Shown: positions 18,500 to 27,243 of the stretch, piece after piece | How the letters are laid out: each line of letters opens with the position of its first letter | Numbering within the stretch: the first letter of the stretch is position 1 | From: Rubellicoccus peritrichatus | GTDB taxonomy: Bacteria; Verrucomicrobiota; Verrucomicrobiia; Opitutales; Cerasicoccaceae | Assembly: GCF_033100135.1 (NCBI RefSeq) | Contig: NZ_CP136920.1 | Span: forward strand, 2,227,001 to 2,291,000 | Length of the DNA: 64,000 nt | Direction: 5' to 3' | Made by a program: the position numbers and the translations under genes | Notes under the pieces: model-generated | What the model saw: the letters and a program-made list of their open reading frames with translations, nothing else | Databases searched by the model: none | Told to the model about the DNA's origin: nothing

Positions 18500-19369
18500 A
18501 TGAAGAAAAATATATCCATGAAATCCTCATTGGTAGCGGCTGCGGCCGTTGCGGTGGGCACATTATCCACTGAGGTGCACGCGATACTCATTGCCTACGA
18601 GGGTTTCTCCACTCCGGCAGCGTATACAGCAGGCACAGACCTTGCAACGCAAACAGGTGATGGAATTGGCTGGACCAGTAACTGGTCAAACACGCTTGCT
18701 AATGGTAGCTCTGGTGTTGTTACGAGTGAATCTTCGAGCCTTACATATAGCACATTGCCTACGACTGCAGGGTCTGCAGTAGGGCCTACATCGGGTAACA
18801 CGCGAGTTGATACATACACACGCTCATTCAGCCTCGGTTTCTCTCCAACAGATGGTGACGAAGTATGGATGAGTGCATTAGTTGATCTCACCACAGATGG
18901 TGATCGGGGCTGGCAAGTCGCACTTTCTAATACAAATACTTTTGGTAGTGGTGTCGGATTTGGTGCTTCAAATGGTAATGCTCAGACGGTTGCAGCTAGA
19001 ATACAGGGACAGTCAGGCAGTGTTGTTGCTAATAATGTTGGAGTGAATTTCTACGTAGCCAGAACAAGCTTTACTTCTGGAAACCCTGTAGTGGACGTTT
19101 GGGTAAATCCTGCTCTGACTGAGGATTTAGCTTCTGTTGCTGTTGGAGGCGGTGATTCAACATTTACGCGTAGTTACGGAGCGGTTGGTAGTATCAGTAA
19201 TGTTGTTTTTTATTCACATCAGGATAATCGGATTGTATACGACGAAATCCGTATTGGCACGACGCAGCAAGATGTTGGCATTACTGCGATTCCAGAGCCT
19301 TCCGTTTATGCCGCCGCTTTTGCAATCGGTGCTCTAGGGGTTGTTATGATCCGTCGCCATAAGATTTAA
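18500..19369 (+). CDS. PEP-CTERM sorting domain protein
   Basis: About 289 residues from the ATG at 18500; upstream starts at 18467 (TTG) and 18476 (ATG) are possible. A signal peptide (ending STEVHA) is followed by a serine/threonine/glycine-rich beta-type domain and a classic C-terminal tail: IPEPSVY, a hydrophobic helix and the basic end RRHKI. Such tails are cleaved and processed by an exosortase, which is not in this window. The middle domain resembles the lectin-like/laminin-type domains of verrucomicrobial PEP-CTERM proteins but has no family I can name. It is preceded by an operator-like site at 18349 and followed by a good terminator, so it is probably a single-gene unit of the same regulon. 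Likely destined for the outer surface or exopolysaccharide layer. Confidence 0.75.
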   Translation: MKKNISMKSSLVAAAAVAVGTLSTEVHAILIAYEGFSTPAAYTAGTDLATQTGDGIGWTSNWSNTLANGSSGVVTSESSSLTYSTLPTTAGSAVGPTSGNTRVDTYTRSFSLGFSPTDGDEVWMSALVDLTTDGDRGWQVALSNTNTFGSGVGFGASNGNAQTVAARIQGQSGSVVANNVGVNFYVARTSFTSGNPVVDVWVNPALTEDLASVAVGGGDSTFTRSYGAVGSISNVVFYSHQDNRIVYDEIRIGTTQQDVGITAIPEPSVYAAAFAIGALGVVMIRRHKI

Positions 19370-19389
19370 TTGGAATACGACAATTTCTA

Positions 19390-19425
19390 TGGTCCACAGT
19401 TTATATGCTGCGGGCCATTTTTTTT
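19390..19425 (+). terminator. Rho-independent terminator after the PEP-CTERM gene
   Basis: Arms 19390-19399 and 19408-19417 pair at nine of ten positions, counting one G-U pair, around an eight-base loop. Eight T follow (19418-19425). It ends the PEP-CTERM transcript 20 bases past its stop codon and leaves only 28 bases before the next start. Confidence 0.8.
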
Positions 19426-19436
19426 AATTAAAGTAA

Positions 19437-19446
19437 AACGTTATAG
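19437..19446 (+). promoter_or_regulatory. Operator-like site AACGTTATAG directly before a start codon
   Basis: Context GTAAAACGTTATAGTC; it ends seven bases before the ATG at 19454 and follows the upstream terminator. If TATAGT (19442-19447) is a -10 box, transcription would begin at or next to the start codon. If it is an operator it would cover the promoter. Confidence 0.5.
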
Positions 19447-19453
19447 TCTAGCC

Positions 19454-22228
19454 ATGTTGATTCCCTCATCATTTAAAAAGAGCTCATTGTTAAAATTCTC
19501 TGCCTTTGCTGCAATGGTCACGGTGGCAAACGCTCAAGGTGTATCAAATGTCATCGACACACAAATTGTTATTACGCCTGAAATGGTGTCTCCAGGTAAG
19601 CAAGCGAGTGGATTGTTCGACGAGCAGGGGATAGGAGAAAATCCTTTCATGCTCGCGGCTAAAACTGAGTGGAATTCGGGGACCAAGGCACCACAAGAGT
19701 TCATTGTTGATTTGGGCAGCGAACGTCATATTTCGAGGATCATGTTTTGGGATTTGAATGGCCGCGCAGATGTCATTGTGTCAGCTGGGACCCCTGGTAA
19801 TTGGTCAGAAATGCTGACTGAGGATGGTGTTGGCTATAAGACCTGGAAACCGCATGAAGATCTCGATACCAAGACTCGCTATCTTCATGTGAAAAAACTT
19901 TCTGATGGTGGCGCTTTTAGTGAAATGCTTGTTTATGAGTACACTCCCGAAGGAGCTATTGCTATTTCTGCTGCCAAGCAAGAAGCCGCTGAGCGCGAGG
20001 CAATGATTAGCACTGCATTAGCCGAAAAAGATAAGCGCCCAAGCGTTGATACAGGAACTCTTTTTGGCGAACTACCTTTAGTTGATGAGATTGTAACTGC
20101 CACAGATTCCAACCATACGTTCAAAGAATTGCCTGAAGGTATTAGTGTCGTAGAGAGTATATTAGGAGAAAAAGCACGAGTGCTTCCCAATGTGGGAGAT
20201 GGGGTGAAATACTTTGCTTACAAAATTGGTGAGGGTAAATATCTGGAACCGGGCAAAGCGTATTTACTAACCGTTGAATTTCCAGATGATAAGCCACGCT
20301 CTTTTCATATTGCCAATCGAGGGGCAGACATGACTCGTGGTATCCAGACGGGGCAGGCTTTAGGAGATACTATTTTTACATACACAAGCACGAATCTTGA
20401 ATCGCTCAACGTTCCTCTTTCACAGGAGTATATGACATTTCAGCAGCTCTTTTGGCTGAATGATACTTTTGATGGAATCAAGCAGGCCCGTGGAGCTTCT
20501 GAAGATCGGACATTTTCGCCGGTAGGAGGGTTCTTTGTTGTTATTGGGCAGCCAGGTGCAAAGCAGGCACCTTTATCTGCGGGTGCTGCGATTTCGAAGA
20601 TTCGATTGTTTGAAGTGCCTGACCCTGATGCATTCGCTGTAAATCTTCGTTTGCCCGAAGGCTTACCTCAACGGCATTTGTTTTATCGTGAGGAAATGGC
20701 CGATGGTGTCATTAACTCAAAGGAGCAGGCTGAGCGTTCGGTTGATAACCCAGCCGATTGGTATGAATACCATATGCGTTTGATGAATTTTCTCGGGATG
20801 AATACTTTTTCAAAGGACTTGCTTGAGTTTGGTTCCGTTCAGCATTGGGACGTGGAAAATCCATCATGGTATGTCCCGCATAAATTTCCTCACCTTTGGG
20901 ATGAAATTGTAACCACTGCAAATGAGCATAACTTGAATGTTCTACCATATTATGAATATGGAGGTAGCACAGGCAAACAGGGCATGGCCAAACATGCTTT
21001 GGAGAATAAGCTGGTTATGCCTCTTAAGAACAAAAACTACACACATGTTAAATGGGTTGAAAATAAGCGTGCGGATTTAACTGATCCAGCAGTGCTCAAG
21101 GAATTCAAGCATATGCTCGATCTTACTATTGGTAAGCACAAGGATAAGGCGGAATTTGTCGGTGTATGGCTACGCCCGCGTGTTTCACAAATGCCGATGA
21201 GTTTTTCCGATGCGACCTTAGAGCGTTTTACCAGCCAGACAGGGCGAGATCCAATGGTTAGAAAAGACTTGGCTGAAGATCCCGAAGCTCTGGATGCTTA
21301 CTACACGTGGTGGTTTGGTAAGCGCAAAGAATTTCTTACTGCGCTTCAAGGTCATCTGAAGGAAATGGGAGTCGGTGTTGATGGTGATCCAACCGTTCTT
21401 TTTATGGCCGTTCCCAGTGAACCTGTTCCGACCTTTAGAATCAAGGGGCAAAATCGCCCTGTCGTTACAGATGATGTTGCCCTTTGGGAGGATGTTGCCA
21501 CACGACATGAAGATTACGATACATTCCGCGTGATCGATGTTGAGGAAGTTCCGCAAAGCCAGATGTACTTGGAGGCTATTATCAATCCTTACAAAACATG
21601 GGGTTCGTGGGAATGGCATCATGGCGCTCCTCAATCAGATCCGCAGAATTATAAAGATGTCGAAGGCGTAATGATGGTATATCCATACAATCGTAAGTTT
21701 ACAGTTAATGACCCTGACGCACTCGACTACTTCAGGAATGATTCTGGATTGGCAATGGTTCGGCATTTTCCCTTGAATGAGAATACACTTGATCATGTGA
21801 CGGGGTATTTTGTGGCAGATTTTGAGCGTGCCGGACCTTACCAGATGTTGCCGGAGGCTTTGGCTGTTGCCAATGGAGATCCATGGTATCTCGGTTATAC
21901 TGCAGGCCATACATTTAACCGTGCATTTCCTGAATACGCTCGCCGCTTTAACGCAAACTATTTGGCTCTCCCTGCTTTGCCAAGCGAAGTTGTCGATGAT
22001 GCCGCAAGTGAGGACGATGTTGTCGTTCGTAAAATTGAGACAGATGGTAAGGGCACTTACGTTGCCATTGTGAACACTGGCCTGGAGCCTTTGAAAGATG
22101 TTAAAGTGAAATTGCCTGAAACCGGATATGTCGTGGCTGCTGCCACTGGAAATGTTGTTTCTCAAAACGCATCATCAATCACACTTGATCTCGATCCTGC
22201 AGAATTGAAAAGCATTCATATCCAGTAG
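19454..22228 (+). CDS. Putative novel glycoside hydrolase with N-terminal F5/8-type domain
   Basis: 924 residues from the ATG at 19454, chosen because it starts the signal peptide (ending TVANAQGV); the frame is open further upstream but runs through the terminator. Residues about 35-180 look like a discoidin/F5/8 type C sugar-binding domain (EFIVDLGSERHISRIMFWDL). The remaining ~740 residues are homologous to the N-terminal third of 6210-13109: RVLPN, YFAYKIG, GAAISKIRLFEVPD, FYREEMADGVI, DLLEFGS, VLPYYEYGGS, RVSQMPMSF, GSWEWHH, VRHFPLNE and a C-terminal beta-domain with VAIVNTG. I know no named family with this set. Alternating strands and conserved acidic residues suggest a TIM-barrel hydrolase; EE in FYREEM and E in WEWHH are candidate catalytic residues (inference). 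It lies 21 bases upstream of a mutarotase-fold gene, so the two are probably cotranscribed. Confidence 0.6.
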   Translation: MLIPSSFKKSSLLKFSAFAAMVTVANAQGVSNVIDTQIVITPEMVSPGKQASGLFDEQGIGENPFMLAAKTEWNSGTKAPQEFIVDLGSERHISRIMFWDLNGRADVIVSAGTPGNWSEMLTEDGVGYKTWKPHEDLDTKTRYLHVKKLSDGGAFSEMLVYEYTPEGAIAISAAKQEAAEREAMISTALAEKDKRPSVDTGTLFGELPLVDEIVTATDSNHTFKELPEGISVVESILGEKARVLPNVGDGVKYFAYKIGEGKYLEPGKAYLLTVEFPDDKPRSFHIANRGADMTRGIQTGQALGDTIFTYTSTNLESLNVPLSQEYMTFQQLFWLNDTFDGIKQARGASEDRTFSPVGGFFVVIGQPGAKQAPLSAGAAISKIRLFEVPDPDAFAVNLRLPEGLPQRHLFYREEMADGVINSKEQAERSVDNPADWYEYHMRLMNFLGMNTFSKDLLEFGSVQHWDVENPSWYVPHKFPHLWDEIVTTANEHNLNVLPYYEYGGSTGKQGMAKHALENKLVMPLKNKNYTHVKWVENKRADLTDPAVLKEFKHMLDLTIGKHKDKAEFVGVWLRPRVSQMPMSFSDATLERFTSQTGRDPMVRKDLAEDPEALDAYYTWWFGKRKEFLTALQGHLKEMGVGVDGDPTVLFMAVPSEPVPTFRIKGQNRPVVTDDVALWEDVATRHEDYDTFRVIDVEEVPQSQMYLEAIINPYKTWGSWEWHHGAPQSDPQNYKDVEGVMMVYPYNRKFTVNDPDALDYFRNDSGLAMVRHFPLNENTLDHVTGYFVADFERAGPYQMLPEALAVANGDPWYLGYTAGHTFNRAFPEYARRFNANYLALPALPSEVVDDAASEDDVVVRKIETDGKGTYVAIVNTGLEPLKDVKVKLPETGYVVAAATGNVVSQNASSITLDLDPAELKSIHIQ

Positions 22229-22249
22229 ATCGAATCCTCAAACTAGTAA

Positions 22250-23242
22250 ATGGCCTTATCTCATTACCTCGCAGTAGTATTGGCCTGCTTGCCGCTCTTA
22301 TTGAGTGGGGCAGAGCGCTATGTGCGTGATCAGAATGGAATTGAAGTCCTTGGCCTGAAGAATGAATATTGGAATGTAGAGGTCGCTCCTTTACTCGGAG
22401 GAAAGATTTACTCACTGTTCGATCGACAGTCCGGGCGTGAATGGATGTGGTCACGCTTTGAGGACCGAGCAATTGCTAAATCAGACGGTGAGGCTTTCGG
22501 TAATGCCTGTCTGATTGGGTGGGATGAAATTCTTCCAACGTTGGAGGCTTCGACATGGAAGGGTAATGATCTCCCGGGGCACGGAGAGTTGTGGTCGAGT
22601 GAACTTGATGTCGATCATGTTGCGTGGAGCGACGGAGTTATTCAGACAATGCTTGATCTTGATTCGCTTCCATTGAGGTATTCACGAGAGGTTTCACTTG
22701 ATCACAATATAATCAGTTTCCGTTATTCATTGGAGAACATTAGTGATGAATCAATTCCCTTTTTATGGGCGTTGCATCCGTTGTTCTCTATTGAGCCGGG
22801 TGATCAAATTGAGGCTGATTTTGGAGAAGGTATTATGCAGGTAGTGGCTGCGGCTGGTCTTAAGCCTCTGAAGGCTGGTGACCAACTGTCCTGGCCGGGG
22901 AAAGAAAGGGGACTCGATCTCACTCGGTTTTCATTGGGCGATGTGCCCAAAGCCGGAATGAAGTTTTTTTTAGCGTCACCCCGCGATGGGAAGATTACGT
23001 TGTTAAATGATCAGAGTGGAGATAAATTGGAGATCCGTTATGATACGACAGCGCTTCCTTGGTTAGGCTTCTGGTTAGCCAGAGGCGTTTGGGGTGGCGC
23101 TCATCATTTTGCGCTAGAGCCCACTAATCGTCTCGGCGAGGCGATTGCTGAAGGTGATGTGCATAAAGACTCAGCTGGATGGCTTCAACCGGGAGAGATC
23201 CGCGAGTGGTGGCTTGTTCTTGAGTCGAAAAGTAATGTTTGA
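22250..23242 (+). CDS. Secreted aldose-1-epimerase-fold protein (DUF4380-like)
   Basis: A 330-residue protein with a signal peptide (about 1-20, PLLLSGAERY). The body matches the galactose mutarotase superfamily layout: LGGKIYSLFDRQSGREW near the N-terminus, GWDEILPT, a histidine in LPGHGELWS, a second in WALHPLF and a late glutamate in FALEPTNRLGEAI. These are the places where mutarotases carry substrate-binding histidines and the catalytic base. Such proteins either interconvert sugar anomers or bind carbohydrate. The 21-base gap after 19454-22228 suggests they act on the same sugar, perhaps releasing and equilibrating a product in the periplasm. The exact sugar cannot be read from the sequence. 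Confidence 0.7.
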   Translation: MALSHYLAVVLACLPLLLSGAERYVRDQNGIEVLGLKNEYWNVEVAPLLGGKIYSLFDRQSGREWMWSRFEDRAIAKSDGEAFGNACLIGWDEILPTLEASTWKGNDLPGHGELWSSELDVDHVAWSDGVIQTMLDLDSLPLRYSREVSLDHNIISFRYSLENISDESIPFLWALHPLFSIEPGDQIEADFGEGIMQVVAAAGLKPLKAGDQLSWPGKERGLDLTRFSLGDVPKAGMKFFLASPRDGKITLLNDQSGDKLEIRYDTTALPWLGFWLARGVWGGAHHFALEPTNRLGEAIAEGDVHKDSAGWLQPGEIREWWLVLESKSNV

Positions 23243-23388
23243 AGCATTAGCTTTTTATACCTCTTACATATGATAAAGATATCTTAGTGTCATGTTTTTT
23301 AACTTCTCTGCTCAGTTGTGATTTCTGATTCACTATGAGTCAGGAGATGTGGACTGGTGCCGGCTCATAACTAATAATCTTACCCCCT

Positions 23389-26292
23389 ATGCATGAAGCA
23401 AATACTCCCTCTCCTTCATCATCAAAGTTTCTACGTTATGTAGTGCTTTCGCTTTCCCTGTTGGGCTTTGGGAATTTGCTCTATGGAGTTGATGCCGATG
23501 ATCTGGAAGTCGTCAACTACGACTATCGTAGCGATGGCAATATTGAGCTTCGCGGGCGATTATTCGTTCCAGATAATTATGACGCTCAACAGTCTTATCC
23601 GATTGTAGTGTTTTTTCATGGAGCAGGAGAACGAGGCACGAATAACGTTACACAGGTTGAGAAGAATATCGATAATCTCATTACGGCTGCAACATCCCGG
23701 GAGTTCTTCGTCTATGCACCACAGTTGCCTCCGAATCAAGCTTGGAATAGCGGCTGGGTGCGGGACGCTTTTCGTGTCGTTGGTAATATTACCGGTGATT
23801 ACAACATCGATATTAGTAAGATTTATGCGACCGGTTTGTCCCTTGGAGGTGGGGGAGTCTGGAATGCTCTTGATCTCTTTTCTGGTATTCTTGCTGGCAG
23901 TGTTCCACTTGCTGGTGTGTCCGGAGGCGTTGTCATGGGAGCTAATACAATCAATGAGCCCATCTGGGTTTATCACGCTGTGAATGATGGCACTGTTGGC
24001 GTTGGGGCATCGCGAACTCATGTTAATGAGATTCTTGCGGCCAATGGGCAACCGACAGTTAGTTTTCCATTGGTTGGCAATGATGGTTCACCATACTATT
24101 CAGATGGAACAACATACCTGGAGAACGGTGCTTTGCGCTACTCGGAATATTCCTTTGGCAATCATGGCATCTGGAACCGTGTTTATGGAGAATCTCAGAT
24201 GTATGACTGGATGCTTGCGCAGGAGTCGACTGATACAGATTGGGCGATCGGCGATTCTGTACTTATCGATTTAGGCAATCGCAGCAATGTCACAGTTGAT
24301 TCCCAAAGCCGGCATTGGAATGCGACTAGTTTTGGCTTCCACGATACACTTGGGACAGTGATTCCGTTTGCGAAATTATCGGATGGGGGGCAGAGCACGC
24401 TGTCTGTTTCGGTTGTTGATGCCTTCTCTTTCCATTCCTTAGTAACTTATAATGCCGGATCTTTGTTCGATGAAGAGATTTCCAATGACGGATGGGGAAC
24501 TGTGATCAACGCAACAGAAACTGTTGGTGCTGGTTCTCTTGCTTTCACAGGACTTTTGCCTGGTGGAAAATATAAGGTGGAGATTTATGCTTACCAATCG
24601 AATGACGATGGTGGTCGCGGTCGTATGACTCGTTACAAAATAGGCACCGAAACACGTGACCTGGAGCCTCATGCCAATTTAACCAATACGGCCGTTTTTG
24701 CAGAAGTTACAGCGGATATTACCGGCCAGCTTGATCTCAAAGTCTTTCCAACTCCAACCAGTGGTTCTCGCTATGGTCATATTAGTACGATTCAATTGAC
24801 TTTGGTTTCCGGCCCTAACGGCCCGATCAATGCTCCACCGGTTGTTTTTGCTGGTGATGATCAGGCGATCGTAATTGCCCAAGGTGGTACCGTGTCAGCC
24901 AATCTTTCAGGCTCTGTTACTGATGATGGTTTACCATCAAATTCATTAATGACACTTTGGGCTGTAGTCGATTCTCCACTTGGTTCTTCACCCGCCATTG
25001 CTGATACCGCTATGGCGCAAACTTCAGTGACATTCGATGCGCCCGGTGATTATACTTTGCAACTTACGGGGAATGATACTGAAGCAACTCGCAACGATGT
25101 TATTGTAATTACGGTGAAGTTGGAAGGAGGTCCTTTAGGTGGAGAAACAGTCTTTAGTCAGGACTTTGAATCTTCCTCTGTTCTCACTGATTACATTGAT
25201 ACCCTATCGCCATCAATTGGAGATTTTGAAGATATTGGTGCGGATACGGGTGGTGGCACATGGGCAATAAGCGCGTTAGGGAAACTGGAGCATGTCCGCG
25301 ATGGCGGAACTGGCGCTGCTGGTTTCCAGCGTGTATCCGGCTTGGGAGAATTGACTTTCACGCGTATTGAATTCGAGTTGTATGTGGATGGGACCAGTAA
25401 CTTTCAGGATTTCGGCGAAATCATTCTTGGTAATTGGACTTCATTGTTTGCCAACTCGGCTTCCGGTAGTAATGCGCAGCGCACCTTTTCCTTGACCATG
25501 AAATCAAGAGGGGCGGGTAAGTATTATCTTCGGATGAATAATGATGCCGGTAACTTTGATACTCCGGATATGAGCGCGGGTAGCGCGCCGATTAAAGTGA
25601 TTTGGTACACCAACATGAGTGGTGAAAGTAAAACATACAATGGTCCCGATGGTTTTGGACATACACTTGTCAATGATAGCAGTGACCTCTGGGTGGATGA
25701 TGTGCTTGTGCTGGATGGTATTGCGAGACGCAGTCAATATACTGGGACGTCGAGTAGTGCCTTTCGTTTTCGTTCATCAAGCAGCCAACCACTGACTTTG
25801 CGTTTTGACGATTTTCGAGTTATTGACCAGTCGGTTGAGGTTGTCACACCCATGCCTTTCCAGGAATGGCTTGAGCAGTATTTCACGGAATCAGAACGGA
25901 ATGATGTTCTGATTTCCGGTGATGATGCCGATCCTGACCTGGATGGTATTTCCAACCTGCTTGAATATGCTTTTCAGGGACTGCCATTGCAGGCTGCCCA
26001 GCGAGGGACTGGCCTGGTCTTTTCCGCAGTTGATGGACAACTGAATTTAATTCGCAGGCCTTCACTGAATGATTTGACGATTGAGCTTTGGGGCACTGAA
26101 GACCTTTCGAATTGGGAGTTGCTGGCCACCAGCACAGGTGGAGCTGCCTTTGTGACTTCAGGAGCTCAGCCTATCCTTATTACGGACGATGCTGGAGATC
26201 CGGCAAATGTATCTATTGAGGACCCACGAGTGAATACAGATACGAACCCAATACCGGTATTTTATCGTTTGGATGTTTCGCGGACTCCGTAG
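23389..26292 (+). CDS. Secreted esterase with PKD-like domain, repeat module and verrucomicrobial tail
   Basis: 967 residues, N-terminal hydrophobic signal (about 15-35). An alpha/beta-hydrolase domain spans about 40-285, with VVFFHGAGERGTNN, nucleophile motif TGLSLGGGGVWN and a late histidine in FGNHGIWNR. A beta-sandwich follows, then a PKD-like domain (DDGLPSNSLMTLW), one copy of the 225-residue repeat module (from 25141: SQDFESSSVLTDYID, later GGGTWAIS), and a C-terminal segment DPDLDGISNLLEYAFQGLP of the kind that ends many verrucomicrobial exoproteins. Paralogue of 1754-6025, which lacks this tail. Probable carbohydrate or aryl esterase working outside the cell with the neighbouring hydrolase-like proteins. 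It begins 146 bases after the mutarotase gene; a separate promoter is possible. Confidence 0.75.
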   Translation: MHEANTPSPSSSKFLRYVVLSLSLLGFGNLLYGVDADDLEVVNYDYRSDGNIELRGRLFVPDNYDAQQSYPIVVFFHGAGERGTNNVTQVEKNIDNLITAATSREFFVYAPQLPPNQAWNSGWVRDAFRVVGNITGDYNIDISKIYATGLSLGGGGVWNALDLFSGILAGSVPLAGVSGGVVMGANTINEPIWVYHAVNDGTVGVGASRTHVNEILAANGQPTVSFPLVGNDGSPYYSDGTTYLENGALRYSEYSFGNHGIWNRVYGESQMYDWMLAQESTDTDWAIGDSVLIDLGNRSNVTVDSQSRHWNATSFGFHDTLGTVIPFAKLSDGGQSTLSVSVVDAFSFHSLVTYNAGSLFDEEISNDGWGTVINATETVGAGSLAFTGLLPGGKYKVEIYAYQSNDDGGRGRMTRYKIGTETRDLEPHANLTNTAVFAEVTADITGQLDLKVFPTPTSGSRYGHISTIQLTLVSGPNGPINAPPVVFAGDDQAIVIAQGGTVSANLSGSVTDDGLPSNSLMTLWAVVDSPLGSSPAIADTAMAQTSVTFDAPGDYTLQLTGNDTEATRNDVIVITVKLEGGPLGGETVFSQDFESSSVLTDYIDTLSPSIGDFEDIGADTGGGTWAISALGKLEHVRDGGTGAAGFQRVSGLGELTFTRIEFELYVDGTSNFQDFGEIILGNWTSLFANSASGSNAQRTFSLTMKSRGAGKYYLRMNNDAGNFDTPDMSAGSAPIKVIWYTNMSGESKTYNGPDGFGHTLVNDSSDLWVDDVLVLDGIARRSQYTGTSSSAFRFRSSSSQPLTLRFDDFRVIDQSVEVVTPMPFQEWLEQYFTESERNDVLISGDDADPDLDGISNLLEYAFQGLPLQAAQRGTGLVFSAVDGQLNLIRRPSLNDLTIELWGTEDLSNWELLATSTGGAAFVTSGAQPILITDDAGDPANVSIEDPRVNTDTNPIPVFYRLDVSRTP

Positions 26293-26317
26293 GTGTGTAG
26301 CGATGGATTAAGTAGGG

Positions 26318-26336
26318 GGCTGTCTCCAGACAAGCC
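26318..26336. repeat. Small hairpin, REP-like candidate
   Basis: GGCTGTCTCCAGACAAGCC folds into a short stem (TGTCT/AGACA plus GGC/GCC, one bulge) in a GC-rich patch after an AT-rich gene end. No T-run follows. A weaker hairpin of similar size and ends lies at 1602-1620 (GGCT...AGCC). Both may be members of a dispersed intergenic repeat; this window alone cannot show that. Confidence 0.3.
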
Positions 26337-26514
26337 GCCACCCTGACGTTCGGCGCCCCACCAAGTTATCTTAATCTTCCATAAAAATAGGTAAAACTCC
26401 GTTATTGCCACGAAGCGTCTTTACGAAACAAGATGCCTTATCAGAATTATCGGCATCAAGATTTATCTAACAACGTTTCTCATCGTTTGTGCATCACTTG
26501 GATTCATCCATCCA

Positions 26515-27174
26515 TTGAATGCGGAAGTCGCTGATGAGCCCATAGAGGAAGGCTCGATTGAGATTCCCAGCTTACCTCATGTGCGTCTGAACCTTGAGGA
26601 ACGCTCTGTTGATGTTGATGCCGTTGTTTGTCTGAATGATGGCATGCTCGAATTAATTGCGTGCACCAAGGGCACCAAGGAGCATGAATCCATTCTCGCA
26701 ATAGAAGCAAAGGCCAGGGATGTGCACATGATGCTGTTACTGCTTGGAGCCAAAGCGGGAAGCCCGCCTCGTCTTGTTCCGATTGATGAGGCTAAGACGC
26801 GTTTCCGGGATTATCCGGCTCGAGGTTCAGCGATTGATGTCTCACTTATTGTGACCGGTGAGGATGGTGAATCCACTGAGAGGCCAATCAGTGATTTTAT
26901 TCGCCATAAGGATGGTGACGCTTTTCCTGAGCAAGCATTTGTCTTTGCTGGTTCAGCTATTGTGCCGAATCCAAATGAAGAGGCATCTCTCTATGTTGCG
27001 GACCAGACGGGGCACGTTATTACGCTTGCCAGTTTTGGTGACGAGTTACTGGCTCAGGCTAAAAGTGCCAGTCACGCCAATGAGCATCTGACTTGGGAGG
27101 TGAATCCCGAGATACTTCCCGATGTTGGTGAGGAGATCATCTTGCGGCTCAGACCAAGAGCGCTTGAGCCTTAG
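26515..27174 (+). CDS. YdjY-domain-like secreted protein
   Basis: About 219 residues from TTG at 26515. The body (IEIPSLPHVRLNLEERSVDVDA, then LELIACTKGTKEHESI, KARDVHMMLLLLGAKAG) matches the YdjY-type domain found in many planctomycete and verrucomicrobial secreted or lipoproteins; function unknown. The same frame is open upstream to a stop at 26392-26394 and encodes an obvious signal peptide (IKIYLTTFLIVCASLGFIHP then LNAEVADEP). However, it contains no ATG, GTG or TTG before the one at 26515, which would remove the signal. So the true start is either a rare codon (ATT at 26446 or ATC nearby) or the sequence carries a small indel near the out-of-frame ATG at 26433. Genes on both sides are independent. 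Confidence 0.6.
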   Translation: MNAEVADEPIEEGSIEIPSLPHVRLNLEERSVDVDAVVCLNDGMLELIACTKGTKEHESILAIEAKARDVHMMLLLLGAKAGSPPRLVPIDEAKTRFRDYPARGSAIDVSLIVTGEDGESTERPISDFIRHKDGDAFPEQAFVFAGSAIVPNPNEEASLYVADQTGHVITLASFGDELLAQAKSASHANEHLTWEVNPEILPDVGEEIILRLRPRALEP

Positions 27175-27243
27175 GTATAGGGCTGGCTAAATTACGATTG
27201 ATTATCCCATCGGCTAATTACTTGAGAGTGCTCAGCTTGCAGA

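Noticed and set aside
21635-22165. 176-codon minus frame inside the putative hydrolase gene
   Set aside because: Antisense shadow of a well-conserved coding frame; the same holds for other long antisense frames at 56028-56555, 42444-42944 and 63217-63690.
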